DNA of 64,000 nucleotides from Myxococcota bacterium (GTDB lineage: Bacteria; Myxococcota_A; UBA796; UBA9615; JAKLKC01). Positions 8,646 to 16,140 of the stretch are shown piece after piece (position 1 is the stretch's first letter; the number at the start of each line of letters is the position of its first letter). The notes under the pieces are model-generated. The model was not told where the DNA came from. It saw nothing but the letters and a program-made list of their open reading frames with translations, and did no database searches. The stretch spans positions 114,728-178,727 of the forward strand of contig JAKLKC010000002.1 of the NCBI GenBank assembly GCA_023150875.1, given 5' to 3'. The position numbers were made by a program, and so were the translations under genes.

Positions 8646-9623
8646 ATGCCGAACTTCCTGGTCTACTGTGAGCACACGGGCGGGGCCCCCCGGCGCACCG
8701 CCCAGGAGCTGGTCTCCAAGGCGAAGGAGCTGGCCGGCGGAGGCGACGTCTCCGCCGTCCTCGTGGGCAGCGGACTCTCGGACGAGGCCGCCTCCCTTGG
8801 CGGCTTCGGAGCGAGCAAGGTCTTCCTGGTGGAGGCCGACGCCCTCGCCGAGTACAGCGCCGAGGGCTACACCCGGGCGCTGTGCGACCTGATCGAGGAC
8901 CTGAACCCCGACGTGGTCCTCGCCGCCGCCAGCCCCGTCGGCAAGGACCTGCTCCCCCGGGTCGCCGCCCGCAGCGGGGCGGGGCTCGCCACCGACTGCA
9001 TCGACCTGGCCGCCGGGAGCCAGGGGGCCGTGAAGGCCCTCCGCCCCCTCTACGCCGGCAAGGCGCGGGCCTGGGTGGAGATCGTCACCCCCCGCCAGTT
9101 CTTCACCGTGCGCCCCAACTCGTTCCCCGTCCCCGCCGCCGGGGCCGGCGCCGCCGAGGTCGATCGGATCGCCGCCCAGGTCGAGGAGGCGGACCTCCGC
9201 GCCCGGGTGGTGGAGAAGGTCTCCGGTGGTGGCGCCAAGGTCGACCTGACCGAGGCCGACCGCATCGTGGCCGGGGGGCGCTCCCTCAAGTCGGCGGAGG
9301 GCTTCCAGATCCTGGAGGAGATGGCGGACGTCATCGGCGCCACCGTCGGTGCCTCCCGCGCCGCCGTGGACGCCGGCTTCGTGCCCCACTCGATGCAGGT
9401 CGGGCAGACCGGGAAGACCGTCAACCCCACCCTGTACATCGCCGTGGGGATCTCCGGCGCCATTCAGCACCTGGCGGGGATGCGGACCTCGAAGGTCATC
9501 GTCGCCATCAACAAGGACCCCGAGGCGCCGATCTTCCAGAAGAGCACGTACGGCATCGTCGCCGACCTCTTCGAGGCCGTGCCCGCCCTCACCGCCGAGT
9601 TCCGCAAGGCGCTGAGGGACTGA
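8646..9623 (+). CDS. etfA: electron transfer flavoprotein alpha subunit (FAD-binding)
   Basis: The predicted protein has 325 residues, normal for EtfA. The N-terminal domain is the ETF alpha/beta fold. The C-terminal FAD domain (about 195-325) carries [38 protein letters not shown] and [14 protein letters not shown], which bind FAD. It partners the EtfB encoded 49 bp upstream. No ferredoxin-like extension is present, so this is the ordinary fatty-acid-oxidation type rather than a clearly bifurcating FixAB complex, although I cannot exclude bifurcation. Confidence 0.95.
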   Translation: MPNFLVYCEHTGGAPRRTAQELVSKAKELAGGGDVSAVLVGSGLSDEAASLGGFGASKVFLVEADALAEYSAEGYTRALCDLIEDLNPDVVLAAASPVGKDLLPRVAARSGAGLATDCIDLAAGSQGAVKALRPLYAGKARAWVEIVTPRQFFTVRPNSFPVPAAGAGAAEVDRIAAQVEEADLRARVVEKVSGGGAKVDLTEADRIVAGGRSLKSAEGFQILEEMADVIGATVGASRAAVDAGFVPHSMQVGQTGKTVNPTLYIAVGISGAIQHLAGMRTSKVIVAINKDPEAPIFQKSTYGIVADLFEAVPALTAEFRKALRD

Positions 9624-9790
9624 TCCCGCGGCCCCCTCCTCCCGAATCCCCGTCCCGCCCCTCCCTCGTCCCGCCCGTCCCCATCGCGCATCCCCGTTGC
9701 ACCACCCCCGTCCGGGTGGGGGCGCGCCCTCGCCGCCGCCTCGGGCCCTCCTAGTGTTGTCCCGAGGGGGCCGGGCCCGAGGTGGCCGCG

Positions 9791-11734
9791 ATGTCCGGCA
9801 TCCCCGACCACATCCGCGCGCTGCTCGACGGCGGACAACACCAGGAAGCCCTGCGCCTGTGCGGGCAGCCGACCGATCCGGTGACGGCACCGGACCTGGC
9901 GCTGGTCCGGGGACGGGTCCTCCTGGAGCTGGGACGCTTCGAGGAGGCGGACCTGGCCGCCGCCGAGGCCGCCGCCGCCGGCGCCCCCTCCTTGGAGGTC
10001 CGTTCCCTCCTCGCCGCCGTGCGTCGTGCCCGCTCCGACCGGACCGCCGCGCAGGAGGCGCGGTTCTTTGCCCGGGGCGTCGAGCCCCTGGGCGATCCGG
10101 GCCCGCTCCCGCTGGACGACCCGCTGGTCCGCCGGGAGCGGGACAGGAAGCTCCGCCAGCGCCTGCTCCTGCTGGGGATCCTGCTGGCGGGCATCGCAGC
10201 GCTGCTCGCCGCGCGGATCCAGGCCCGGGCGAGGGAGGGCGCGGCCCTCCAGGCCAGCAGGCACGCGGTCGCGGCGGGGGATCCCGAGTCGCTGAGGGAG
10301 GCGGAGGAGCTGCTGGAGCACCTTCTCCGGGGGGACGAGACCCCCCCGGGGAGCCTGCTCGTGGCCGCGGCGTCGGTGAAGGTGCTCCGCCACGACATCT
10401 ACGACGGCGGGGCGTATCGGCTGGTGCAGGCCCGGAGGATGCTGGCGGTCGCCGCCGCGCGCGCAGGCGGAGGGGGAGGGGAGGGGGCCTCCGCGGAGGC
10501 GGCCCTCCGGGCCGTGGACGGCGACGTGGTCGGCGCCCTGGAGGTCGAGCCACCCGCCGGGGCCAGCGCCCTCGCCTGGACCGCCCGCGGCCGGGCCGCC
10601 GCGGTCCTCGGGGATTGGGAACGGGCGGCGACGGCGCTGCGCCGCTCGGTCTCCCTCGGAGGGGGCCCGGTGGCGCGGTTGCACCTCGCCCGAGCCTTGC
10701 TGGCGCGGGGGGATCGGGACGCCGCTCGGGCGGAGCTCGAGGCCATCCGTGCCGAGGGGCCCCGGTTCGCCGCCGCGGAGCTGGAGGCGGACCTGATGGG
10801 CGTCTCGGACCTGCCCCCCGGGGAGCGCCTCCGGGCGCTGGACGGCGTGGCGGAACGCGGCCGGCGCTGGTCCTCGCCCCGGCAGGCGGGCAGGCTGGAG
10901 GTGGCCAGGGCCAGGGTCCTCGCGGGCCTGGGGCGGGGGGGAGAGGCGGCGGCGGCCCTGGAGGCGGCCCTCCGCGCCGACCCGGACGGGCCGGACACCC
11001 TCCTCCAGGTGGCGCGGGAGGAGCGCCGGTGGGGAAGGATCCGGGACGCGCGGCTGCGCCTGACCGGGATGCACCTGCGCCACCCCCTGGTGGGGGAGCC
11101 CCTGGGGGAGTGGGCCGCGTGCCTGTTCTACGCCGATCGGGCGTCGGGGATAGGACCCGCGCTGGACCGGCTGCCCGCCGCCGCCCGGAGCGGCTCCGGA
11201 TACGCCCGGGCCCTGGCCTTCGCCGCCCGTGCCGAGGGCGAGCCCCGCAGGGCGGCGGAGTTGCTCGCCGACGCCCCCCCGGGGGAGGCGGACGGTGAGC
11301 TGGCCCTGGAGAGGGCCGAGGCACTCATCGAGGCTGGCCGAAGTCCCGAGGCGACGACCCTGCTGGAACGGGTGAGTCCCGTGGTGGAGCGGGCCGGAGG
11401 GGAGGGGCCCCTCGCCACCGTCGCGCGGATCCTGGAGGCCCGCTCCCGCGGGGACGCGCTCGGGCCGGCGGCGGAGGCGATGGGGGCCGGCGCGCCCGCT
11501 CCCCCGCCCGCCGTCGCCCTCGCCGCCGCCGAGGCCGCGCTCCAGGCCGGACGCCCCGCCGTCGCCCAGGCCTGGTTCGTCGCCGCGGCGCGGGGAGGGC
11601 AGGAGCAGGGGCGTGCCCTCTTCCGCGCGGCCGCGGCCGCCGGGTCTTCGACGGCCTGCGCCGGCTACCTCGCCCTCGGCCCCTCGGGGGACCACGACGC
11701 CCCCATGCGCGCCTGCGCCACCGCGGCGAGGTGA
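9791..11734 (+). CDS. TPR-type protein with one transmembrane helix
   Basis: The predicted protein has 647 residues. Residues about 1-100 look like two or three TPR units (EALRLCGQ, GRVLLELGRFEEADLAAAEA). A hydrophobic segment at about 120-142 (LRQRLLLLGILLAGIAALLAA) is a membrane anchor. A long Ala/Arg-rich helical region of TPR-like repeats follows to the C-terminus (for example RAAAVLGDWERAATALRRSV and RARVLAGLGRGGEAAAALEAAL). There is no enzymatic motif. ATG 9791 is preferred over GTG 9782. A scaffold role is typical for such proteins, but the partner is unknown. A possible -10 (TAGTGT) lies at about 9751. Confidence 0.75.
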   Translation: MSGIPDHIRALLDGGQHQEALRLCGQPTDPVTAPDLALVRGRVLLELGRFEEADLAAAEAAAAGAPSLEVRSLLAAVRRARSDRTAAQEARFFARGVEPLGDPGPLPLDDPLVRRERDRKLRQRLLLLGILLAGIAALLAARIQARAREGAALQASRHAVAAGDPESLREAEELLEHLLRGDETPPGSLLVAAASVKVLRHDIYDGGAYRLVQARRMLAVAAARAGGGGGEGASAEAALRAVDGDVVGALEVEPPAGASALAWTARGRAAAVLGDWERAATALRRSVSLGGGPVARLHLARALLARGDRDAARAELEAIRAEGPRFAAAELEADLMGVSDLPPGERLRALDGVAERGRRWSSPRQAGRLEVARARVLAGLGRGGEAAAALEAALRADPDGPDTLLQVAREERRWGRIRDARLRLTGMHLRHPLVGEPLGEWAACLFYADRASGIGPALDRLPAAARSGSGYARALAFAARAEGEPRRAAELLADAPPGEADGELALERAEALIEAGRSPEATTLLERVSPVVERAGGEGPLATVARILEARSRGDALGPAAEAMGAGAPAPPPAVALAAAEAALQAGRPAVAQAWFVAAARGGQEQGRALFRAAAAAGSSTACAGYLALGPSGDHDAPMRACATAAR

Positions 11735-12113
11735 GGGGCCGGGGCCCCCGGGCGCCCCGGGTCCCGCCCGGGCGTCCCGGCGCCGGGCGCGCGGGGACAC
11801 CGGGCGCGAAAGTGCCCGTCCGGGGCCGGATTTTGCCCTGGGCCTCCGCGCGGCGACCGTGCCAGAGTGGGACGGTCCTCCCACGGGCGCGTGACGGGCG
11901 TCCTTCGGGCCACCGGGTCCGAAAATGCCCGGCGATGAAGGGTCCGGCCCGCTTGTGGACTCGGGGACGGTTTTGCTAGAGTCCGGCCGTCCCGTGACAG
12001 CCGGGAAGAGATCTCGTGAGCGACCTGGCGCCACCGTCCTCAAGTACGGCGGGCCAGCGCCGAACGGAGCGCCGACGTTGGCGTCCGGCGGCGCCTTCTG
12101 GAGGATCCTGGGG
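11735..12113. other. 379-bp intergenic region
   Basis: No coding region is supported here. The left part is GC-rich with no clear terminator. The right part holds the candidate promoter at 11953-11982 for the Asp-rich lipoprotein. The roughly 130-nt leader after it has no structure I can identify. Confidence 0.5.
11953..11982 (+). promoter_or_regulatory. candidate promoter of the Asp-rich lipoprotein
   Basis: TTGTGG (11953-11958) and TAGAGT (11977-11982) are spaced 18 bp apart. The -10 is preceded by GC, as in several other intergenic regions of this window. It is upstream of the start at 12114. Confidence 0.4.
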
Positions 12114-12953
12114 ATGAAGCTCTCTCTGAATCCGTACGTGATGCTCTCGGCCCTCCTGGGCCTGGGCCTCCTTGGCACCGCGTGCCAGGTGAGTGGCGAC
12201 GACGACGACGACGATGCCGCCGACGACGATGCCGCCGACGACGACACCGCCGACGACGACACCATGGCGGACGACGACACCGCCGACGACGACACCTTCG
12301 TGCCCAGCTACGACGAGCCGAACTCCTGGACCTACCGGATGTTCGTCTGGCCCGAGTACTCCTCGGGAACCCTCGCCGGCTACGCGGGCGAGTTCACCCT
12401 GAGCTACTACGAGACGGACTTCGGGGGTGGCGGCTCCCCGGTCCCGATCTGCGACGACCTGTTCACCTTCAAGGCGACCTGGACGCCGACGGTGGACGGA
12501 TCGGAGTGCCCTGGCTGCCAGGGCGCCCTCTCGAACTACGTCTTCACCGACGTGCCGCTGAGCGACGAGGAGACCCTCGCCGACTGGGATACCTGCGAGT
12601 TCGAGAACCCCGAGGACTGGGTCACCGCGGACGTGCTCGCCACCACCGACTTCCAGGACATCCTCTCGGTGGCGGTCGGCACCGAGTTCGACACCGCCTA
12701 CACCATCATCGACGTCCAGGGGCTGATCGACCAGCTCCTCGGCTACGGCCTCGACCCCAGCCACCAGGGCTACAAGCCGGACGTGATCGACGGTGACGGC
12801 GACGGCGACGTGACCGAGATCATCCCCTGGGGCATCTACTACGGAAACCCGGGCGAGTGGAACGACGACTTCACCACCAACGAGATGGTGGAGGTCGACG
12901 GCGTCCCGACCATGGTGTACGGCTACTACTTCTGGTGGATCTTCGGGATCTGA
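12114..12953 (+). CDS. hypothetical lipoprotein with Asp-rich linker
   Basis: The predicted protein has 279 residues. The signal peptide ends in GTAC (Cys24), followed by a striking linker of about 40 residues made of DDDD, AADDD, TADDD and MADDD units. The globular part is rich in aromatic and acidic residues, with possible disulfide pairs (ICDD, ECPGCQG, DTCEFE). I do not recognise the fold. GAGGA lies about 9 nt before the ATG. Similar Asp linkers occur in other lipoproteins of this window. A hairpin terminator follows at 12971-12994. Confidence 0.75.
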   Translation: MKLSLNPYVMLSALLGLGLLGTACQVSGDDDDDDAADDDAADDDTADDDTMADDDTADDDTFVPSYDEPNSWTYRMFVWPEYSSGTLAGYAGEFTLSYYETDFGGGGSPVPICDDLFTFKATWTPTVDGSECPGCQGALSNYVFTDVPLSDEETLADWDTCEFENPEDWVTADVLATTDFQDILSVAVGTEFDTAYTIIDVQGLIDQLLGYGLDPSHQGYKPDVIDGDGDGDVTEIIPWGIYYGNPGEWNDDFTTNEMVEVDGVPTMVYGYYFWWIFGI

Positions 12954-12970
12954 TCCAGGACGGGTCCTCC

Positions 12971-12994
12971 GCGCCCCCCTGAGACGGGGGGCGC
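12971..12994 (+). terminator. hairpin terminator
   Basis: GCGCCCCCC (12971-12979) pairs perfectly with GGGGGGCGC (12986-12994) around a 6-nt loop, 17 nt after the lipoprotein stop. There is no T tract. It also lies beyond the 3' end of the convergent pentapeptide-repeat gene and may serve both. Confidence 0.6.
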
Positions 12995-13084
12995 GGGGGC
13001 GGGCATCGGAGCGGCGGTGGGGGGAACCTCGCCGCCGCTCGTTCGTTCTGGGGCCGACGGTCGCCCGGGGTGCCTGCCCAGGGA

Positions 13085-14560
13085 TCAGGGACTCGCCGTC
13101 GCCTCCGGGGTGGAGGGGGGCGGGACGCCCGTGGCGGACCCGAAGTCGTCGTTTGCGCCCACCTGGTTCTCTTCCCGGGCCCAGGCCAGGGTCGGGGCGT
13201 CGGAGAAGCCGCCGCAGGCGATGAGGCGGCCGTTGCTCGGGCAGTAGTGCCAGTCGTTGTCGTCCCCGGTGAGGGTGCCCTGGAGGGCGACGTCGTTGCA
13301 GTAGTTGACCACCCCGCTCCCGGGGGAGAGGAGGTTCCGGGGCAGCCCGCCCGGGACGATGGGCGCGGTGGCGGTCCCGGAGCCCGTCCCGTCGAGGTCG
13401 TACTCGTTCCCGGCCAGCTCGGCCTCCGTCGGCCAGCGGGCTCCTCCGCCAACCTCCATCTTCGCCCGCGCCGCGTGGATGGCCAGGAGCAGTTCCCGGT
13501 ACGCGCGCCGGCTGGCGGCGACCTCCACCTCGCCCACGCGGAAGTCCGCGGGGGGCGCGGCAGCCTGGGGGGGGGCGGCCGCCGCGTCCGGTGCCGGGGG
13601 CGCCTGGGGAGCGAGTGCGGACGCGACTCCGAGGCCCGTGGCGGCCACCGCGGCGGCGAGGGTCCCCCAACCGAAGGCGGCGGCGAGCCGGTCGGCCTTC
13701 GGCTCGTCCCCCTTGGCCAGGGCCAGGGCCACGGGCCTCCAGGCGGTCCGCAACCACCGCCGGGGCACCTGGGCGCCCCGGGAACGGAGGTCGCGTCGGA
13801 GGGGCTCGTCCAGGCCGCGGGCGCCCCGGAAGTCGCACCCCTCGACGCGGGCCCCCGCCAGGTCGACCTCCCGGAGGTCGGCGTAGGCGAAGCTGGTGCC
13901 CCTCAGGTCGGCGCCGGCGAGGTCCACCCCCTGGAGCAGGGCGCACGCCAGGTCGCACCCCACCAGGCGGGCCCCCCGCAGCGACACGTCGGTCAGGCGC
14001 GCTCCGAAGAGGTCGACCAGGAGGAGGTCCGTGGACGAGAGGTCCGAGCGATCCAGCCGCGCCTCCCGCAGGTTGACGATGCGGAGGCGCGCGCCGTCGA
14101 GGCGCAGCTCGGTCCCCCGGAGCCCCTCGGCGTCCACCACCTCCAGGCGGGCGTCCTCCGCCGCCACCCGCTCCCAGGTGCCTCCCTTCAGCGACACCGC
14201 GGTGAGGACCGCCCGGCTCAGGTCCACTCCGGAGAGCGCGGCGCGCCCGAGGTCGCACTCCCGGAGGCGCGCCCCCGGGAGGACGAGGTCGCGCAAGGTC
14301 CTCCCCGCCAGGGAGCGGCCCGCTGTCTCGCCGGTCGCCGCGATGTCTCCCGGCTCGACGGCCCGGATCCGCCGAAAGGTGCGGCCGAACTCCACCGCTC
14401 CTCGTTCGCCGTAGAAGAAGGGGGCGACCCGTGACAGCTTCTGGAAGAGTAGGCGCAAACGTCGCTCCCCGGGCCGCGACCACCGACGCCAGGGGTCGAC
14501 GGTCCCCGGGGGCCGAGCGGGCGAGCCCGAGACCACCACGGGTGGCCGTTCGGCGGGCAT
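13085..14560 (-). CDS. pentapeptide-repeat protein with C-terminal pilin-like domain
   Basis: The predicted protein has 491 residues. Residues about 75-260 are tandem pentapeptides of the A(D/N)LxG type (for example AVLTAVSLKG, GVDLAGADLRG, TSFAYADLREVDLAGARVEG), which form a right-handed quadrilateral beta-helix. A hydrophobic segment at about 305-325 (AAAFGWGTLAAAVAATGLGVASAL) could span the membrane. The C-terminal part (about 350-490) resembles a type II/IV pseudopilin head: helix REL/LLAIHAARAKM, WPTEAELAGNEYDLDGTG, and a Cys pair near NYCND and HYCPSNG. The role is unknown. The combination is unusual. It is transcribed towards the lipoprotein at 12114. Confidence 0.75.
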   Translation of the reverse strand: MPAERPPVVVSGSPARPPGTVDPWRRWSRPGERRLRLLFQKLSRVAPFFYGERGAVEFGRTFRRIRAVEPGDIAATGETAGRSLAGRTLRDLVLPGARLRECDLGRAALSGVDLSRAVLTAVSLKGGTWERVAAEDARLEVVDAEGLRGTELRLDGARLRIVNLREARLDRSDLSSTDLLLVDLFGARLTDVSLRGARLVGCDLACALLQGVDLAGADLRGTSFAYADLREVDLAGARVEGCDFRGARGLDEPLRRDLRSRGAQVPRRWLRTAWRPVALALAKGDEPKADRLAAAFGWGTLAAAVAATGLGVASALAPQAPPAPDAAAAPPQAAAPPADFRVGEVEVAASRRAYRELLLAIHAARAKMEVGGGARWPTEAELAGNEYDLDGTGSGTATAPIVPGGLPRNLLSPGSGVVNYCNDVALQGTLTGDDNDWHYCPSNGRLIACGGFSDAPTLAWAREENQVGANDDFGSATGVPPPSTPEATASP

Positions 14561-14876
14561 GATACCACAGCCCCGCTCCCTCCTCAGGGGGGCCCCAGGG
14601 CGGGAGCCGACGCGTCAGTGCCCCTCGGTCCCCGTGGGGAGCGTGGCGTGCCGGCCGCGGGTCCAGTCCTGAAAAACGGAATCACGACGCCCACTTGCAC
14701 ACCCGCTGATGCATCGGCTAGGCTGACGCTTGCTGGTTCGGCGCGCGAGCTCGAGCGCTGGGGTGGGGAACCCCGGTGGGTCGAGGAGCGCCGTGCCGCC
14801 GTCGGGCCTTGGCCCCTCCCGACCCCGTCCGAACCCGAGCCGTCCCCGCGCGCGGGGCGCGGCCGCGCAGGCGCCG
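14561..14876. other. 316-bp divergent intergenic region
   Basis: This region lies between the pentapeptide-repeat gene (minus) and the ChaN-like gene (plus). The centre is less GC-rich and holds the candidate plus-strand promoter at 14695-14724. I see no gene or RNA in it. Confidence 0.5.
14695..14724 (+). promoter_or_regulatory. candidate promoter of the ChaN-like gene
   Basis: TTGCAC (14695-14700) and TAGGCT (14719-14724) are 18 bp apart, in the least GC-rich part of the intergenic region. An upstream in-frame start at 14730 would leave almost no leader, which supports the internal start at 14877. Confidence 0.45.
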
Positions 14877-15902
14877 ATGACCGCAGGTCCCGTCTTCCGC
14901 TTCTCCGTGTCCGCGACGCTGGGCCTCCTGGTGCTCGCGGCTCCGGTGGGGGCGGGAGGCGCCGGGGCGGCGGGAGGAAGGGTCGCCGGGGATCCTGGGG
15001 GGAGCGGGGGCGCGGTGGCGGCCGCCGCCGAGCCGATGGGGCAGGGAGCTCCGCCCGGGGCGGAGCCGGCGGCCCTGCTGGCCGCGGAGCCGGGGGTCGA
15101 GTTCCTTGCCTCGGCCCTGGCCGACCACCACGTGGTCCTCCTGGGCAACACCCACCGCCGACCGGAGCTCCTGGCCTTCGAGGCCCACGCCGTGGAGGCC
15201 CTGGCAGGGAGCGGACTCGTCACCCACCTGGGGCTGGAGATCGCGTCCGATCAGCAGGAGGCCCTGGACCGTTTCCTCGCGACGGGGAAGGGGCTGGACC
15301 GCATCGAGGTGGCGCCCGCCATCGACCACCCCGCCTTCCGGGACCTCCTGGAGGCCATCCGACCCCTCTCCCGGCCAGGGGGTGGCACGGTGGAGGTGGT
15401 CGCCCTGGACCGTCCCTGGCGCAGCGTCCGGGAGGGGACCCGCGACGGCCACATGGCCACCCGGATCGCCGGCGAGATCGAGGGGCGGCCAGGCGCGCGC
15501 ATGCTGGTGCTGGTGGGGAACAACCACACGCTGCGGGACTTCCCCTGGCGCTGGGGCGGCTCGGCGCGCTTCATCCCCGGCGAGCTGTCCCGGCTGCGGC
15601 CGGACCTGAAGGTGGTGTCCATCCACGAGTGTGTCGAGACCGGCCCCGCGTCCGGGCTGCGCGCGGACCTCCACGCGAGGCTCCCCCCAGGCCCGGGCCC
15701 CTGGGCCGTCCGCTTCGACGCCCACCTGGGCGACCTGGACGACGACAGCGTCTCCCACCTCAACGCGGCGCCCGGAGTCACGCCGGGCATGATCCAGGAC
15801 GCGGTGATCTTCTTCGGGGCGACGCCGCCCCCGGTCCTGGCCGCCGCCCCCGCTCCTTCCCTCACCATCGGCGGCGCCGACGCGGACGGCAGCCCTCCCT
15901 GA
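14877..15902 (+). CDS. exported ChaN/Tiki-superfamily-like protein
   Basis: The predicted protein has 341 residues with an N-terminal signal sequence (FRFSVSATLGLLVLAAPVGA). The core reads HHVVLLGNTHRRPELLAF, HLGLEI and LVLVGNNHTLRD. This matches the pattern vvLLGE.H....h of ChaN-like (haem-binding uptake, Tiki-fold) proteins and related erythromycin-esterase-like domains, with Asn replacing the usual Glu of the GE.H motif. Function in this family ranges from iron/haem binding to hydrolysis, and I cannot choose. ATG 14877 gives a clean signal peptide; the longer reading from 14730 would start right at the promoter. Confidence 0.65.
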   Translation: MTAGPVFRFSVSATLGLLVLAAPVGAGGAGAAGGRVAGDPGGSGGAVAAAAEPMGQGAPPGAEPAALLAAEPGVEFLASALADHHVVLLGNTHRRPELLAFEAHAVEALAGSGLVTHLGLEIASDQQEALDRFLATGKGLDRIEVAPAIDHPAFRDLLEAIRPLSRPGGGTVEVVALDRPWRSVREGTRDGHMATRIAGEIEGRPGARMLVLVGNNHTLRDFPWRWGGSARFIPGELSRLRPDLKVVSIHECVETGPASGLRADLHARLPPGPGPWAVRFDAHLGDLDDDSVSHLNAAPGVTPGMIQDAVIFFGATPPPVLAAAPAPSLTIGGADADGSPP

Positions 15903-15942
15903 CTCTCCGCGATGCGTCGCGCGGTCCCGCGCTCGGGATCAC

Positions 15943-15971
15943 GCCAGGGGCGGAGGGGGAGCGCCCCTGGC
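15943..15971 (+). terminator. hairpin terminator
   Basis: GCCAGGGGCG (15943-15952) pairs perfectly with CGCCCCTGGC (15962-15971) around a 9-nt loop, 40 nt after the ChaN-like gene. There is no T tract. Confidence 0.5.
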
Positions 15972-16140
15972 ACGGGCGCGGGCTCGAAGGGATGGCGACG
16001 ACGGCGGAGCCCCGGCGCCCCCGTGGCGGCGCGACCGCGGAGTCTGGTACTGTCCTCTACAAGAGGCCGCCTGTGCTCGTGCCCGGGCCCGGCGGCGCCC
16101 GACCGCCGGCTCCGCGGCGGACGCGGCGGGATGGGGCCGG

